Source: Methylocystis sp. IM3
GTDB lineage: Bacteria > Pseudomonadota > Alphaproteobacteria > Rhizobiales > Beijerinckiaceae
Reading direction: 5' to 3'
Assembly: GCF_038070105.1 (NCBI RefSeq)
Contig: NZ_JBBPBZ010000002.1
Location: forward strand, 186,001-250,000
DNA length: 64,000 bases
In this document: positions 47,202 through 57,062 of the stretch, one piece after another
Position numbering within the stretch: the stretch's first letter is position 1
Layout of the letters: each line of letters begins with the position of its first letter
Notes under the pieces: model-generated
The model's input: the letters and a program-made list of their open reading frames with translations, nothing else
Database searches by the model: none
What the model was told of the DNA's origin: nothing
Made by a program: the position numbers and the translations under genes

Positions 47202-48068
47202 TCACGCCGCGTCCTCGCGCCGGCGCGTCGCAGACTTCTCCGAGGGCAGCCTCGCCGGTCCGCCGAGCGGGTCGCACTGCAGGGCCAGACGGGCGACGCT
47301 TTCGACGAGAATATCGCGCGTCTCGGTGCGCACGCCATGCTCCCGGAGCTTTGCGAAGGCCCGCGACAGGGTCTCCTGCTTCACGCCGAGCCTCGCGGCG
47401 ATCAGGCGCTTGTCGTAAGGCAGGCGGAAGCGGCATTGCTCGACGCCCGGAGGGCAGAGCGAGAGGATGAAGTTTGCAAGACGCTGATCGGCGTTCTGGG
47501 CCTTGAGCGATTCGATCTCCATCACGAGCGCTGCGATCTTGTCGTTGCCATCCTGCGAGACGGCGGCGGCGAGCGCCGACGACTCCCTCATCAGCCTCAT
47601 GAAGCGGGCGGCGGGGATCTTGAGCACGGAGGTCGGCCCGATCGCCTCGGCCGAGATGCGATAGGCTTCGCCGGGGCTCACCGGCGGCTCGCCCACCGTC
47701 TCGCCGTTCGAGCGGATGCCGATCAGCGTCTCGTCGCCGCTGGGCGCGGTGCGGAGCATTTTCACGTAGCCGCGCAGAATGACGACGACCGCCGCGACAG
47801 GATCGCCCTGGCGGAATATGACGTCCCCGTCGTCGAGAGCTTCCATCTTGGCTTCGAGCGCGAGGCGCGCGAGCGTCGGCTCGTCGACAAGGGAGAAAAG
47901 GCGCAGATCGCGCAGCGCCGGCTGTTCGGCGACGGCCGCGCGCCCGTTGCGGCGGTTCGCCCGGCCCTTCCGGGGCGCGGCGAGGCCCAGCGCAGGGTCG
48001 CTCGTCTGTGTGGACACGCCCGCATCCCCCTTTTCGCGAAAACGGCTTCGCGGCCTGTTCATGGGCAT
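47202..48068 (-). CDS. Crp/Fnr-family transcriptional regulator
   Basis: This 288-residue regulator has an N-terminal cyclic-nucleotide-like domain (about 50-170, with FRQGDPVAAVVVILRGYVKML) and a C-terminal winged helix with DKRLIAARLGVKQETLSRAFAKLREHGV. No cysteine cluster for an FNR iron-sulfur site is visible near the N terminus, so oxygen sensing is uncertain. The N-terminal 40 residues are basic and variable; a GTG inside (VSTQTSDPA) could be the true start. Confidence 0.88.
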   Translation of the reverse strand: MPMNRPRSRFREKGDAGVSTQTSDPALGLAAPRKGRANRRNGRAAVAEQPALRDLRLFSLVDEPTLARLALEAKMEALDDGDVIFRQGDPVAAVVVILRGYVKMLRTAPSGDETLIGIRSNGETVGEPPVSPGEAYRISAEAIGPTSVLKIPAARFMRLMRESSALAAAVSQDGNDKIAALVMEIESLKAQNADQRLANFILSLCPPGVEQCRFRLPYDKRLIAARLGVKQETLSRAFAKLREHGVRTETRDILVESVARLALQCDPLGGPARLPSEKSATRRREDAA

Positions 48069-48200
48069 AAAAGCTTGCTTCCCGCCGGGGCCGCCAGCTC
48101 GAAGGCGAGGGAGCGCAACCGGTCGATAAGGGAAGGCTAACGCGAATGGGGACGACGCGAAAGACGAGCGCGCGGGACAAACCGTCGCACGCGGGCGGGC

Positions 48201-48830
48201 CTATTCGGGCGGCGCGCCGCGGGCGAGCAGAAACACCGCCTGCTCGCCGAAGAAATTCCACACCCACCAGGGGGCATTGACGCGGATCGGCACGCCGGCG
48301 TGGTCGAGCGCGACGCCGCGCTCGATGCCGGCGCCCAGTTCGTCGATCAGCTCCACGAAATCCCGGATCGTGCAAAGGTGGATATTGGGCGTGTCGTGCC
48401 AGCTGTAGGCGAGATTGCCGGTGACCGGCATGCGGCCGCGGAAGGCGAGCTGCGTGCGCACGCGCCAATAGCCGAAGTTTGGAAAGGAGACGATGGCGCG
48501 CCGCCCGATGCGCAGCATGTTGCGCAAGGCATCGCGCGGCCGGCGCGTCGCCTGCAATGTCTGCGAGAGGATCACATAGTCGAAGCCGTCGTCGGGATAG
48601 TCGGCGAGATCGGTGTCGGCGTCGCCCTGAATGACGGAGAGTCCCTTGGCGACGCATTCGTTGACGCCGCGCTGCGAGAGCTCCACGCCGCGTCCGTCGA
48701 CGTTCTTTCTCTGCGCGAGAAGCTGCAGCAGCGCGCCGTCGCCGCAGCCGACGTCGAGCACGCGCGCGCCCCGTTCGACCATGTCGACGATGAGAAGATG
48801 ATCCTGGCGCGGAGCGTCGATCCTGTTCAT
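48201..48830 (-). CDS. metW: Methionine biosynthesis protein MetW
   Basis: This 209-residue methyltransferase-fold protein has [16 protein letters not shown] (SAM motif I), a following acidic segment and [13 protein letters not shown]. MetW works with MetX in homoserine acylation for methionine synthesis. It overlaps metX by four bases (48827-48830). Confidence 0.94.
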   Translation of the reverse strand: MNRIDAPRQDHLLIVDMVERGARVLDVGCGDGALLQLLAQRKNVDGRGVELSQRGVNECVAKGLSVIQGDADTDLADYPDDGFDYVILSQTLQATRRPRDALRNMLRIGRRAIVSFPNFGYWRVRTQLAFRGRMPVTGNLAYSWHDTPNIHLCTIRDFVELIDELGAGIERGVALDHAGVPIRVNAPWWVWNFFGEQAVFLLARGAPPE

Positions 48831-50071
48831 GCGCGTCCCTTCAGCCCGCGCGCCGCGGCGGCCGCTTCGAGAAAGCCGCGCGTCGTCGCGATGAACATGG
48901 GTTCATGCAGCAGAAAGGCGTCGTGGCCCTTGTCGGATTCGATCTCGACGAAGGAAACCGACGCGCCGCCGGCGTTGAGCGCATGGACGATCGCGCGCGA
49001 ATCCGAAGTTGGATAGAGCCAGTCGGAATCGAAGGCGACGACGCAAAAACGCGTCTTCGTGTCCTTGAAGGCCTGCGCCAGCGAGCCGCCGTAATCGGCC
49101 GCGAGATCGAAATAGTCGCAGGCGCGCGTCACGAAGAGATAGGAATTGGCGTCGAAGCGCTCGACGAAGGCGAGGCCCTGGTAGCGCAGATAGTTCTCGA
49201 CCTGAAAGTCGGCGTCGAAGGAGAAGGTCGGCGCCGAGCGGTCCTGAAGCTTGCGCCCGAATTTGCGCTGAAGCGCGGCCTCCGACAGATAAGTGATGTG
49301 CGCCGACATGCGCGCGACCGCGAGCCCCTTTTCGGGGCGCACGCCCTGTTCGAGATAGCGCCCGCCGCGCCAGTCGGGATCGGCCATCACCGCCTGCCGG
49401 CCGACCTCGTTGAAGCCGATGTTCTGCGCCGTATGTTTCGCCGCCGTGGCGATGGGCATGGCCGCGAAGACGCGGTCGGGATAGCTCGCCGCCCATTGCA
49501 GCACCTGCATGCCGCCCATGGAGCCGCCCGCGACGCAAAACAGCGTCTCGATTCCCAGATGGTCGATGAGCATCGCCTGGGCGCGCACCATGTCTCGGAT
49601 GGTGACGACCGGAAAGTCGAGCCCATAGGGCCGACCTGTCGCCGGATTGATCGACGCCGGCCCCGTCGTGCCCATGCAGCCGCCCACGACATTGGAGCAG
49701 ATGATGAAATAACGCTCGGTGTCGAAAGGCTTGCCCGGCCCGACCATCGCCTCCCACCAGCCGGGCTTGCCGGTCACGGGATTGACGCCGGCCGCATATT
49801 GGTCGCCGGTCAGCGCGTGGCAGAGCAGAATGGCGTTGCTCTTTTCGGCGTTGAGGGCGCCATAGGTCTCGTAGCCGATGGAAAGCGGCGCAATGCGGCC
49901 GCCGCCGTCGGTGACGAGCGCCTGCCCGGCCGGAAAGACGACGCACTTGCCATTGGCGCGGCCCGTAAGGCCGCTGGCCTCGCCGCTGCTCTTGCCGCCG
50001 CTGTTCTTGCCGCCGCTCTCCGTGGCCTTGGGCTCGGCGGCCGCCTGCTGAGCCTGATCGGATTGGGTCAA
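48827..50071 (-). CDS. metX: Homoserine O-acetyltransferase (or succinyltransferase) MetX
   Basis: This alpha/beta hydrolase of about 414 residues from a TTG at 50071 makes acyl-homoserine for methionine synthesis. The nucleophile elbow [11 protein letters not shown] has its serine near residue 184, with the catalytic Asp and His later ([10 protein letters not shown]). An ATG at 50149 would add 26 residues, but that stretch has low GC at third positions and holds two hairpins, so TTG, preceded by GAGGA, is preferred. The N terminus has a low-complexity Gly/Ser/Lys stretch ([15 protein letters not shown]). It is coupled to metW. Confidence 0.9.
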   Translation of the reverse strand: MTQSDQAQQAAAEPKATESGGKNSGGKSSGEASGLTGRANGKCVVFPAGQALVTDGGGRIAPLSIGYETYGALNAEKSNAILLCHALTGDQYAAGVNPVTGKPGWWEAMVGPGKPFDTERYFIICSNVVGGCMGTTGPASINPATGRPYGLDFPVVTIRDMVRAQAMLIDHLGIETLFCVAGGSMGGMQVLQWAASYPDRVFAAMPIATAAKHTAQNIGFNEVGRQAVMADPDWRGGRYLEQGVRPEKGLAVARMSAHITYLSEAALQRKFGRKLQDRSAPTFSFDADFQVENYLRYQGLAFVERFDANSYLFVTRACDYFDLAADYGGSLAQAFKDTKTRFCVVAFDSDWLYPTSDSRAIVHALNAGGASVSFVEIESDKGHDAFLLHEPMFIATTRGFLEAAAAARGLKGRA

Positions 50072-50149
50072 AATGTCCTCGCGTTCGATATGCCGAACGA
50101 ATTGTTCGGCAACATCGAGGCGCGAGCCGGGCCTGTCAAGGCCCGACAT
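50072..50149 (-). promoter_or_regulatory. Two hairpins before metX, possible leader element
   Basis: CGGGCCT/AGGCCCG (50128-50145, four-base loop) and TGCCGAAC/GTTCGGCA (50091-50111, five-base loop) lie just before the metX TTG. If translation starts there, they form a structured leader. I see no match to the SAM-II (metA) riboswitch consensus. Confidence 0.45.
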
Positions 50150-50179
50150 ATCCGTGCGCGGCCAAAGACCGCGGGCGCG

Positions 50180-51025
50180 TCAATCCCTGGACAAGAGGTC
50201 GCGCGGCGGCGCGCCCGCAGGGGGCGCGCCCATCAGCTCGACGGCGGCGCAAAGCTGGGCGAGGTCTTGCTCCCGCGACAGGCGGTGGTCTCCGTCGGCG
50301 ATGAAGGTCAACGTCACCGGATCGGCGGAGAGATGCTCGACGAGCGTCAGCGCATGGCGCCAGGGCACGTCGGGGTCGTCCATGCCTTGCAGGATATGCA
50401 CCCGCGCATGCGCGCGCATCATGCCGCCGAGCAGGAGATGCCGGCGCCCGTCCTCGATGAGCCGGCGCGTGATGGGCGTGGGCTCGGCGGCATATTGTGA
50501 GGCGCGCAGGAAGGCGCCTTTCTCCATGATGTCGCGCTGCGCGGCGGGGTCGAGGTTCTTCCACATCAACTCCTCGGTGAAATCGACCGCCGGCGCCAGC
50601 AGGACGAGCCCCGCGAGGCGCCCGTCCTCGCCCCGTTCGGCCAGGCGCCTGGCGAGCAGCAAAGCGATCCAGCCGCCCATGGAGCTGCCGATCAGGATTT
50701 GCGGCCCCCTGGTCGACCGCAGGAACACGCCCTCGGCCTGGGCGAGCCAGTCGCCGATGCAGCCGTCCTCGAACTTGCCGCCCGAAAGTCCGTGTCCGGA
50801 GTAATCGAAGCGCAGAAAGGCGCGGCCATGCGCGCGCGCCCACTCGTCGAGACGGGAAGCCTTGGTCGAGGCCATGTCGGAGGCGAATCCGCCGAGCCAG
50901 ACCAGCCCCGGCCCGCCGTCCCCCTCCGGCGCGGCCGGCCGCAGCCGCCGCGCGATGCGCCAGGGCGCGCCGCCGGCAGGGTCCTCAATGTCGACGTAAT
51001 CAACGTCTATTTCGCTGTGATTCAT
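50180..51025 (-). CDS. Alpha/beta hydrolase
   Basis: This 281-residue hydrolase has the nucleophile elbow ILIGSSMGGWIAL and the core DYSGHGLSGGKFEDG. An acidic residue in the LQGMDDPDVPW region and the late histidine in ADGDHRLSRE complete the triad. The start at 51025 follows GGGAAG; an in-frame extension to 51214 is rejected. It resembles thioesterase/acylesterase members. The substrate is unknown. It ends 30 bases from the upstream metX ATG candidate, on the same strand. Confidence 0.85.
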   Translation of the reverse strand: MNHSEIDVDYVDIEDPAGGAPWRIARRLRPAAPEGDGGPGLVWLGGFASDMASTKASRLDEWARAHGRAFLRFDYSGHGLSGGKFEDGCIGDWLAQAEGVFLRSTRGPQILIGSSMGGWIALLLARRLAERGEDGRLAGLVLLAPAVDFTEELMWKNLDPAAQRDIMEKGAFLRASQYAAEPTPITRRLIEDGRRHLLLGGMMRAHARVHILQGMDDPDVPWRHALTLVEHLSADPVTLTFIADGDHRLSREQDLAQLCAAVELMGAPPAGAPPRDLLSRD

Positions 51026-51155
51026 GGACTTCCCACATCCGCCCGTTGCTGGCTCCAGGCCTGTTTTTCCGCCCCGGCGCTCACAGTTGGTAAATAATCT
51101 CGCCAGAGAATGCGAGCCGGTCGGATATCGGATCGAACGCTCGCCCAATCGCCGC

Positions 51156-52361
51156 ATGTCACAGACGCTCGCCCCTCTCGCCGCCGCCGCCGACCCCATC
51201 CTCGCCGGGCGCACGGTGCTGCAAATCGTGCCCGATCTTCAATCGGGGGGCGCGGAGCGCGCCGCGATCGACATGGCGGAGGCCCTCGCGCAGCTCGGCT
51301 GCCGATCGCTCGTCGCCTCGCGCGGCGGACGGATGGTGAGCGAGCTGCAATCGAAGGGCGGCGTCTGGCTTCCCTTCCCGGCCGCCACGAAGAACCCCAT
51401 CGCCATGGCGTTGAATTCGATGCAGCTCGCGCGCATCATTCGCGACGAGGGCGTCGACATCGTTCATGCGCGGTCGCGGGCGCCCGCCTGGGTCTCCTAT
51501 TACGCCACACGTCAGACCGGCGCGAAATTCGTCACGACCTATCACAGCGCCTATTACGGCGGCTCGCCGATCAAGCTTCGCTATAATGCGATCATGGCGT
51601 CGGGCGACGTCGTGATCGCAATCTCGGATTATGCGGCCGAGCGCATCCGCAGCTTGCATCCTGAAGCCGCGGGCCGCGTCGTCGTCATTCCGCGCGGCGC
51701 CGATCTGCGCGTCTTCTCGCCCGACGCCGTATCGTCCGCGCGCGTGGAGAGGCTGCGCGCGGAATGGGGCGTCGCGCCGCACGAGCGTGTGGCGCTGCTG
51801 CCGGCGCGACTCGCCGCCCGCAAGGGCCATGCGGTGATGATCGACGCGGCGCGCCGCCTCGCGGCGGAGGGGCTCGACGACATTCGCATCCTCTTCGTCG
51901 GCGATCCGCACAGCGACAGTTTCCGCCACGCGATCGAGGCTCAGATCTCGCGCGCGGGCGTCGAGGGCCTCGTGCGCAACGTCGGCCATTGCGAGGACAT
52001 GTCGGCGGCCTATCTCGCCGCGGCCGTCATCGTGGCGCCCTCGACCGAGCCCGAGGCCTTCGGCCGCGTCGCCATCGAGGCGCAGGCCATGGGGGCTCCG
52101 GTCATCGTCTCCGACATCGGCGCCTCGCCCGAGATCGTGCTGGCGCCCCCACAAACCCCGCGCCAGCAGGCCACAGGCTGGCGCGTGCCGCCGGGCGATC
52201 CGGAGAAGCTCGCCGAGGCGATTCGCGAGGCGCTGGCCATGCGCGCCTCAGAGCGTGACGAGATGGCGCTGCGCGCGCGCCAGAACGTGCAGGCGCGTTT
52301 CTCCGTCGAGCAGATGCAGCATGCGACGCTCGAGGCGTACAGGCGTCTGCTGCGCGGTTAG
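51156..52361 (+). CDS. Family 4-type glycosyltransferase
   Basis: This 401-residue GT-B fold protein has the GT4 motifs LQSGGAERAAIDMAEAL near the N terminus, HARSRAPAWVSYYA, and the C-terminal sugar-nucleotide region STEPEAFGRVAIEAQAMGAPVI with the E-x7-E pattern. It probably adds a sugar to a lipid or surface glycan. The upstream frame to 51024 is unsupported. Confidence 0.88.
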   Translation: MSQTLAPLAAAADPILAGRTVLQIVPDLQSGGAERAAIDMAEALAQLGCRSLVASRGGRMVSELQSKGGVWLPFPAATKNPIAMALNSMQLARIIRDEGVDIVHARSRAPAWVSYYATRQTGAKFVTTYHSAYYGGSPIKLRYNAIMASGDVVIAISDYAAERIRSLHPEAAGRVVVIPRGADLRVFSPDAVSSARVERLRAEWGVAPHERVALLPARLAARKGHAVMIDAARRLAAEGLDDIRILFVGDPHSDSFRHAIEAQISRAGVEGLVRNVGHCEDMSAAYLAAAVIVAPSTEPEAFGRVAIEAQAMGAPVIVSDIGASPEIVLAPPQTPRQQATGWRVPPGDPEKLAEAIREALAMRASERDEMALRARQNVQARFSVEQMQHATLEAYRRLLRG

Positions 52362-52496
52362 GCCCGAGGCTGGGGCGCGCCGTGGGGCGCGCCTTCCTGG
52401 ACGCAAAATTGCGCCCAGGAAGGCGCGCATCCGCGCCGAACTATCGCCCACAAAGACCCGCAGGCTCCTGTCATCGCCAACCAAGGAGCGATCGAC

Positions 52497-52967
52497 ATGA
52501 AGCTTTTCTCGGTCTTCGATCCCTTTGCGCGCCGTCTTTGCGCCGTGGTCCTGTTCGCGCTGACGGCGGCGTCCGCGGCTTTCGGCGCGAGCGACCCCGG
52601 CGACCCGCACGGCGTCTGGCGGCGGCCCGACGGCGGGGAGCAGTTCAGCTTCTATGACTGCGACGGCGGATTGCTCTGCGCCAGACTCGTCGCCGTCGCG
52701 AAGCCCGAAGACGCCGGCGCCGTCGGCACGGTGATCCTGCGCGGCGCCTCCAAGAGCGGCCCCAACGAATGGAAGGGCAAGCTCTACAATGCGCGCGACG
52801 GCAAGATCTACGAGGGGTACGTCACGCTGCGCTCGGCCAACGAGCTGCGACTCAAGGGGTGCCTGTGGGGTTTTCTCTGCGGCGGCGAGACATGGACCCG
52901 CGTCGCTGCGGCGGCGCCTGCGACAAAGCCGCGCGGCAGGGAGGCGGGCGCGGCGCAAGCGCAATAG
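52497..52967 (+). CDS. DUF2147 family exported protein
   Basis: This 156-residue protein has a signal peptide ending SAAFGAS. The mature chain matches DUF2147: DPHGVWRRPDGGEQFSFYDC, KWKGKLYNARDGKIYEGYVTL (last part) and LKGCLWGFLCGGETWTRV. Members are small periplasmic proteins. Function unknown. It is followed by a strong terminator. Confidence 0.88.
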   Translation: MKLFSVFDPFARRLCAVVLFALTAASAAFGASDPGDPHGVWRRPDGGEQFSFYDCDGGLLCARLVAVAKPEDAGAVGTVILRGASKSGPNEWKGKLYNARDGKIYEGYVTLRSANELRLKGCLWGFLCGGETWTRVAAAAPATKPRGREAGAAQAQ

Positions 52968-52990
52968 GCGCGCCTTCCGCGAGCAAAGGG

Positions 52991-53019
52991 AGCGCCGCCT
53001 TCGGGGGGCGCTTTTTTTG
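52991..53019 (+). terminator. Terminator after the DUF2147 gene
   Basis: AGCGCCGCC and GGGGGCGCT form a nine-base stem with one mismatch around a TTCG tetraloop (52991-53012), followed directly by seven T. Confidence 0.9.
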
Positions 53020-53141
53020 TCGCCTCCAGGTCGCGAACGGCTGTCTTTTGGATCGCAACTTGCTCCATTTAGACTTGCGCCTCGCCATTCGAGATTCGAA
53101 ATTCGCGAATCTCCGTCCTTTCGGGGCGCGCAGGGGGCTTC

Positions 53142-55001
53142 GTGGTCGAACAGACGTTGCATTTCGAGTCCTATCGCGAGGCGCTGGTCTTTCTCGCCAC
53201 CGCCGGCGTCGTCGTGCCGCTGTTCCACCGGCTGCGCATCAGCCCTGTCCTCGGCTTTCTGCTGGCCGGCGCGGCGCTCGGGCCGCATGGTCTCGGGCGC
53301 TTTGCGCAAAATCACGCCGTCGCCTCCCTGTTCACGATCACGGATGTCGAGGGAGTCTCCCAGCTCGCCGAATTCGGCCTCGTCTTCCTCCTGTTCATGA
53401 TCGGCCTCGAACTCTCCTGGGAGCGCCTCGCGCGCCTGCGCCGGCTCGTCTTCGGGCTGGGCTTTGCGCAGGTCGCGGTTTCGACCACGATGCTGGCGGC
53501 GGTCGGCCATTACTGGTTCGGCGTCGATCCGGCGCCCTCGATCCTGATGGGCGCGGCGCTCGCCATGTCCTCGACGGCCGTGGTGATGCCGGTGCTCTCC
53601 GAAGCGCGCCGCGTCAACAAGGCGCCGGGCCGCGTCGCCTTCTCGGTGCTGTTGCTCCAGGACCTCATGGTCGCGCCGGCGCTGTTCTTCGTCTCGGTGC
53701 TGGCGCGCGCCAAGACCGGGGGCTTCGGCGCCCTGGAGGCGGTGACGGCGTTTCTGCCGGCTTTCGTCGCGCTCGGCGCGCTCATCGTCTTCGGCCGCCT
53801 CCTGCTGCGGCCGCTGTTTCGCCTCGTCGCCTCCGTGCAGCTCACCGAGCTGTTCATGGCGGCCTGCCTGCTCGTCGTCATCGGCGAGGCGCTGGTGACC
53901 GCGGCGGCGGGCCTCTCCATGGGGCTCGGCGCCTTCATCGCCGGGCTGCTGCTCGCGGAAACCGAGTTCCGCCGCGAGATCGAAGTGACGATCGAGCCTT
54001 TCAAGGGGCTGCTGCTCGGGCTCTTCTTCGTCTCGGTCGGCGCCGGGCTCGACATTGGCGCGCTCGCGGCCGATCCGGGGCCCATCGTCCTGCACGCCCT
54101 GGGCCTCATCTTCGTCAAGGCGGCGATCATCTTTCCGCTGGCGCTGCTGTTCGACATTGATTGGCGCGCGGCGGCCGAAGCCGCGCTGCTGCTCGCGCCG
54201 GGAGGCGAATTCGCCTTCGCCCTGCTGACCTCGGCGATGATCGCGGGCGTGCTGCCGGGCCATTTCGGCGCCGACGCCATGGTGGTCGTCACGCTCAGCA
54301 TCTTCTTCATCCCCCTGCTGGGGCGGCTCGGGGCGCGTCTGGCGCGGCCCGCCGGGCCCGAGGACGAAGACGCGCAATACGCGCATCTCGCGCCGGGCAA
54401 CCCCATCGCGGAAGGGCGGGTGGTCATCGTCGGCTTCGGGCGCATCGGCAGTCTCGTGGGGGAAATGCTCGAGCGCCACAATGTGCCTTTCGTCGCGGTC
54501 GAAAATCTCGTGTCGCTCGTGTCCGAAGGGCGCGAGAAGGGCGTCGAAATCTACTGGGGCAATGCGGCGCGGCGCGACTTCCTGCTCAAATGCGGGATCG
54601 AGCAGGCGCGGGCGCTCGTCGTCACCATCGAGAATGCGCCCGCGGTCGAGGAGATCGTGCGCATCGCCCATGAGATCCGGGACGATCTGGTGATCGTCGC
54701 CCGCGCCCGCGACGCGCGCCACGCCACGACGCTCTATCGGCTGGGCGCCAGCGACGCCATTCCCGAAACCATCGAGGCGAGCCTCCAGCTCGCCGAGACC
54801 GTGCTCGTCGATGTGGGCGTGCCCATGGGCTATGTGATCGCGTCGATCCACGAAAAACGCGACGAATTCCGCAAGATCCTGCAACCCACTGGCGAAGAGG
54901 CGCGGGCGCGGCAGGTCGAGCGGCGCAAGGAGATCAAACGCGAACAGGCGCGGCGCCGCATTTCCGGCCGCTCGGCCGAGGAGGCGGGAGAGGAAGCCTG
55001 A
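53142..55001 (+). CDS. CPA2-family monovalent cation:proton antiporter (KefB/KefC-like)
   Basis: The 619-residue transporter starts with GTG. About 12 membrane spans fill residues 1-390, with the KefC-type blocks FLLFMIGLELSWERL, LSMGLGAFIAGLLLAETEFR and FKGLLLGLFFVSVGAGLDI. An RCK/TrkA-N domain follows (about 415-535, GRVVIVGFGRIGSLVGEMLE with the GxGxxG motif), and then a basic helical tail. It exchanges K+ (or Na+) for protons, often under glutathione-adduct or osmotic control. Confidence 0.9.
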   Translation: MVEQTLHFESYREALVFLATAGVVVPLFHRLRISPVLGFLLAGAALGPHGLGRFAQNHAVASLFTITDVEGVSQLAEFGLVFLLFMIGLELSWERLARLRRLVFGLGFAQVAVSTTMLAAVGHYWFGVDPAPSILMGAALAMSSTAVVMPVLSEARRVNKAPGRVAFSVLLLQDLMVAPALFFVSVLARAKTGGFGALEAVTAFLPAFVALGALIVFGRLLLRPLFRLVASVQLTELFMAACLLVVIGEALVTAAAGLSMGLGAFIAGLLLAETEFRREIEVTIEPFKGLLLGLFFVSVGAGLDIGALAADPGPIVLHALGLIFVKAAIIFPLALLFDIDWRAAAEAALLLAPGGEFAFALLTSAMIAGVLPGHFGADAMVVVTLSIFFIPLLGRLGARLARPAGPEDEDAQYAHLAPGNPIAEGRVVIVGFGRIGSLVGEMLERHNVPFVAVENLVSLVSEGREKGVEIYWGNAARRDFLLKCGIEQARALVVTIENAPAVEEIVRIAHEIRDDLVIVARARDARHATTLYRLGASDAIPETIEASLQLAETVLVDVGVPMGYVIASIHEKRDEFRKILQPTGEEARARQVERRKEIKREQARRRISGRSAEEAGEEA

Positions 55002-55128
55002 GGCCCCCCCGCCTTACGGGAAGAGGATGGGCCGGGGCTCTCGCCCGTCAGGACGAGAACAATGGTGTTGCTGAAATGTTCGGGAGCATTTATTCCGCGC
55101 CCTAGGAATTCTTCCAGAGGCGGCCGCC

Positions 55129-55767
55129 ATGGACATTCTCTCTCATGCGCAAATCTGGGCCGCGATCGACGCGCTCGGCGAGCGTTACGGGCTGACGCCG
55201 TCAGGGCTTGCGCGCAAGGCGGGTCTCGATCCGACGACCTTCAACCGGTCCAAGCGCGAAACGCCCACGGGGCGCCAGCGCTGGCCCTCGACGGAATCGA
55301 TTGCAAAGGTGTTGCAGGCGACGGGCGCCAGCCTCGATGAATTCATGGCCCTGGTTTCGGACAACATCGGCGCGGCGCGGCGCCATACGCGGCCGTTGAT
55401 CGGCGTGGCGCAAGCCAGGGAGGGCGCCTTTTTCGACGATGCGGGCTTTGTGATCGGAGCGGGCTTCGACGAGATCGAGCTGCTCGCCGCCGCCGACGAA
55501 AACGCCTATGCGCTCGAGATTTCGGGCGACTCCATGGCGCCGCTCTATCGCGACGGCGACATTGTGATCGTCTCTCCCTCGGCCCCCGTGCGGCGCGGCG
55601 ACCGAGTCGTGGTCAGGACCGTCTCCGGCGAGATCATGGCCAAGGAGCTCAAGCGCCAGACCGCCCGCTCGGTGGAGTTGCGCTCCATCAATCCGGCCTA
55701 TCCCGACCGCGTCATTTCACGCGACGAACTTGCCTGGATGGCGCGGATTTTATGGGCGAGCCAGTGA
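55129..55767 (+). CDS. S24-family LexA-like/CI-type transcriptional repressor
   Basis: This 212-residue protein has an N-terminal HTH (RYGLTPSGLARKAGLDPTTFNRSKR) and a C-terminal S24 peptidase domain whose serine lies in EISGDSMAPLYRDGD and lysine in GEIMAKELKRQ. Such regulators are self-cleaved when RecA is active, or are phage-like CI repressors. No phage genes surround it, so it is probably a chromosomal regulator. The target is unknown. Confidence 0.87.
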   Translation: MDILSHAQIWAAIDALGERYGLTPSGLARKAGLDPTTFNRSKRETPTGRQRWPSTESIAKVLQATGASLDEFMALVSDNIGAARRHTRPLIGVAQAREGAFFDDAGFVIGAGFDEIELLAAADENAYALEISGDSMAPLYRDGDIVIVSPSAPVRRGDRVVVRTVSGEIMAKELKRQTARSVELRSINPAYPDRVISRDELAWMARILWASQ

Positions 55768-55834
55768 GTCGCGCGCACGGAGCTGTGCTATAGAACGATT
55801 CCCCGAAGGCCCTTTCCCGAAGATGGGTTGGAAC

Positions 55835-56899
55835 ATGCGCCAGCACCTGATCGTCCCGCTCCTTGCCCTCCTGTCGCTTTGCGCCGGCTCCGCCCGCGGC
55901 GAGGACGCCTTGCGCGACCAGGCGAAAGGCCTGTTCCAGCCGATCCCCAAGACCGCGCCGGCGCTTCCCGACAATCCGGCGACGCCCGAGAAGCTCGCGC
56001 TCGGCAAGATGCTTTATTTCGAGCCGCGTCTCTCGGAGAGCCGCAGCTTCGCCTGCGCCACCTGCCACAATCTGAGCATGGGCGGCGTCGACGGCGGCGC
56101 GCTCTCCTCCGGCGCCGCCCAGCTCGCGGGCCGCGAGGTGCAGACGGTGCTCAACGCCGTCTTCAACAAATCGCAGTATTGGGACGGCCGCGCCTCGGAC
56201 CTTCAGGATCAGGTGGTCAATTCGGTGATGGCCAACCCGAAAGCCATGCTGAAGACCCGCGGCGGCCCGATGGCGATCAACCCGGTGGAGCTCTCCGCGA
56301 CGAAGCAGCGCGAGATCGACCAGCTCAAAACCATCCCCGGCTATCGGGACGCTTTCCAGAAGGCGTTCCCCGGCAGTCCCGACCCGCTCGTCTACGACAA
56401 TATCGGCCGCGCGATCGCCGTCTTCGAGGCGACGCTCATCACGCCCGACGCGCCATTCGACCGCTGGCTCACGGGCGACGACGCGGCGCTGGACGACGCC
56501 CAAAAGGCGGGCCTCAAGCTGTTCATCGACAAGGGGTGCGCCTCCTGCCACAACGGCATGAACATTGGCGGCGCGAGCTACGCCAAATTCGGCGTCGTCG
56601 CCAGTCCCGGCCCGGAGCATCTGCCGGCGGAGGACGCCGGCCGCTACACCGTCACCAAGTCCATCGCAGACCGCTACGTGTTCAAGACGCCGTCGCTGCG
56701 CAACGTCGAACTGACCGCGCCCTATTTTCATGCCGGGTCGACCTTCGATCTGAAGAAGGCCGTCGACATCATGGCGGACTCGCAGCTCGGGACGAAGCTT
56801 TCGGACGACGAGGCGACGAAGGTCGTCGCATTTCTCAAATCGCTCACCGGCAAGCAGCCCGAGATCGTGCTGCCGATCCTTCCGCCGCGCAACCGCTGA
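55835..56899 (+). CDS. Cytochrome c peroxidase, di-haem (MauG/CcpA family)
   Basis: This 354-residue periplasmic enzyme has a signal peptide ending SARGE. Two haem sites are visible: SFACATCHNLSMGG and KGCASCHNGMN. It reduces hydrogen peroxide with electrons from a c-type cytochrome. The start at 55835 (MRQHLIVPLLALL) gives a good signal; 55823 would add four residues. A strong terminator follows. Confidence 0.92.
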   Translation: MRQHLIVPLLALLSLCAGSARGEDALRDQAKGLFQPIPKTAPALPDNPATPEKLALGKMLYFEPRLSESRSFACATCHNLSMGGVDGGALSSGAAQLAGREVQTVLNAVFNKSQYWDGRASDLQDQVVNSVMANPKAMLKTRGGPMAINPVELSATKQREIDQLKTIPGYRDAFQKAFPGSPDPLVYDNIGRAIAVFEATLITPDAPFDRWLTGDDAALDDAQKAGLKLFIDKGCASCHNGMNIGGASYAKFGVVASPGPEHLPAEDAGRYTVTKSIADRYVFKTPSLRNVELTAPYFHAGSTFDLKKAVDIMADSQLGTKLSDDEATKVVAFLKSLTGKQPEIVLPILPPRNR

Positions 56900-56921
56900 G
56901 CGGCCTGAGCGCCGGATGATG

Positions 56922-56955
56922 AAAGGGCGGGCGCCTCGCGGCCCGCCCTTTTTTC
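56922..56955 (+). terminator. Terminator after the peroxidase gene
   Basis: AAAGGGCGGGC (56922-56932) and GCCCGCCCTTT (56941-56951) form a long stem around GCCTCGCG, ending in a run of T. Confidence 0.88.
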
Positions 56956-56996
56956 TTGCCGGTGTTTTTCTTGCCGGTGTTTTTTCTCGCCCGGTG
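56951..56996. repeat. Tandem repeat of a TTTTTCTTGCCGGTG unit
   Basis: Two near-perfect copies (56951-56964 and 56965-56979) and a degenerate third (56980-56996) lie between the peroxidase terminator and the penicillin-binding-protein gene end. No function is evident. Confidence 0.8.
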
Positions 56997-57062
56997 TTCT
57001 CGCGCCCCGGCGCGGCGTCCCCCCAAGCGCGCAAGCGTGGCGGGCCTTGCCGAAGTCCCAGT

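Noticed and set aside
50072..50180. SAM-II riboswitch before metX
   Set aside because: The location is right for an alphaproteobacterial SAM-II element, but the conserved pseudoknot sequence is not seen; only two simple hairpins are present.
52248..54884. Long minus-strand open frame opposite the antiporter gene
   Set aside because: The plus-strand KefC-like protein has full domain structure. The antisense frame is charge-biased and without motifs.
55129..55767. Prophage repressor marking a prophage
   Set aside because: The S24 regulator is flanked by an antiporter and a peroxidase gene. No integrase, structural phage genes or attachment repeats were found.
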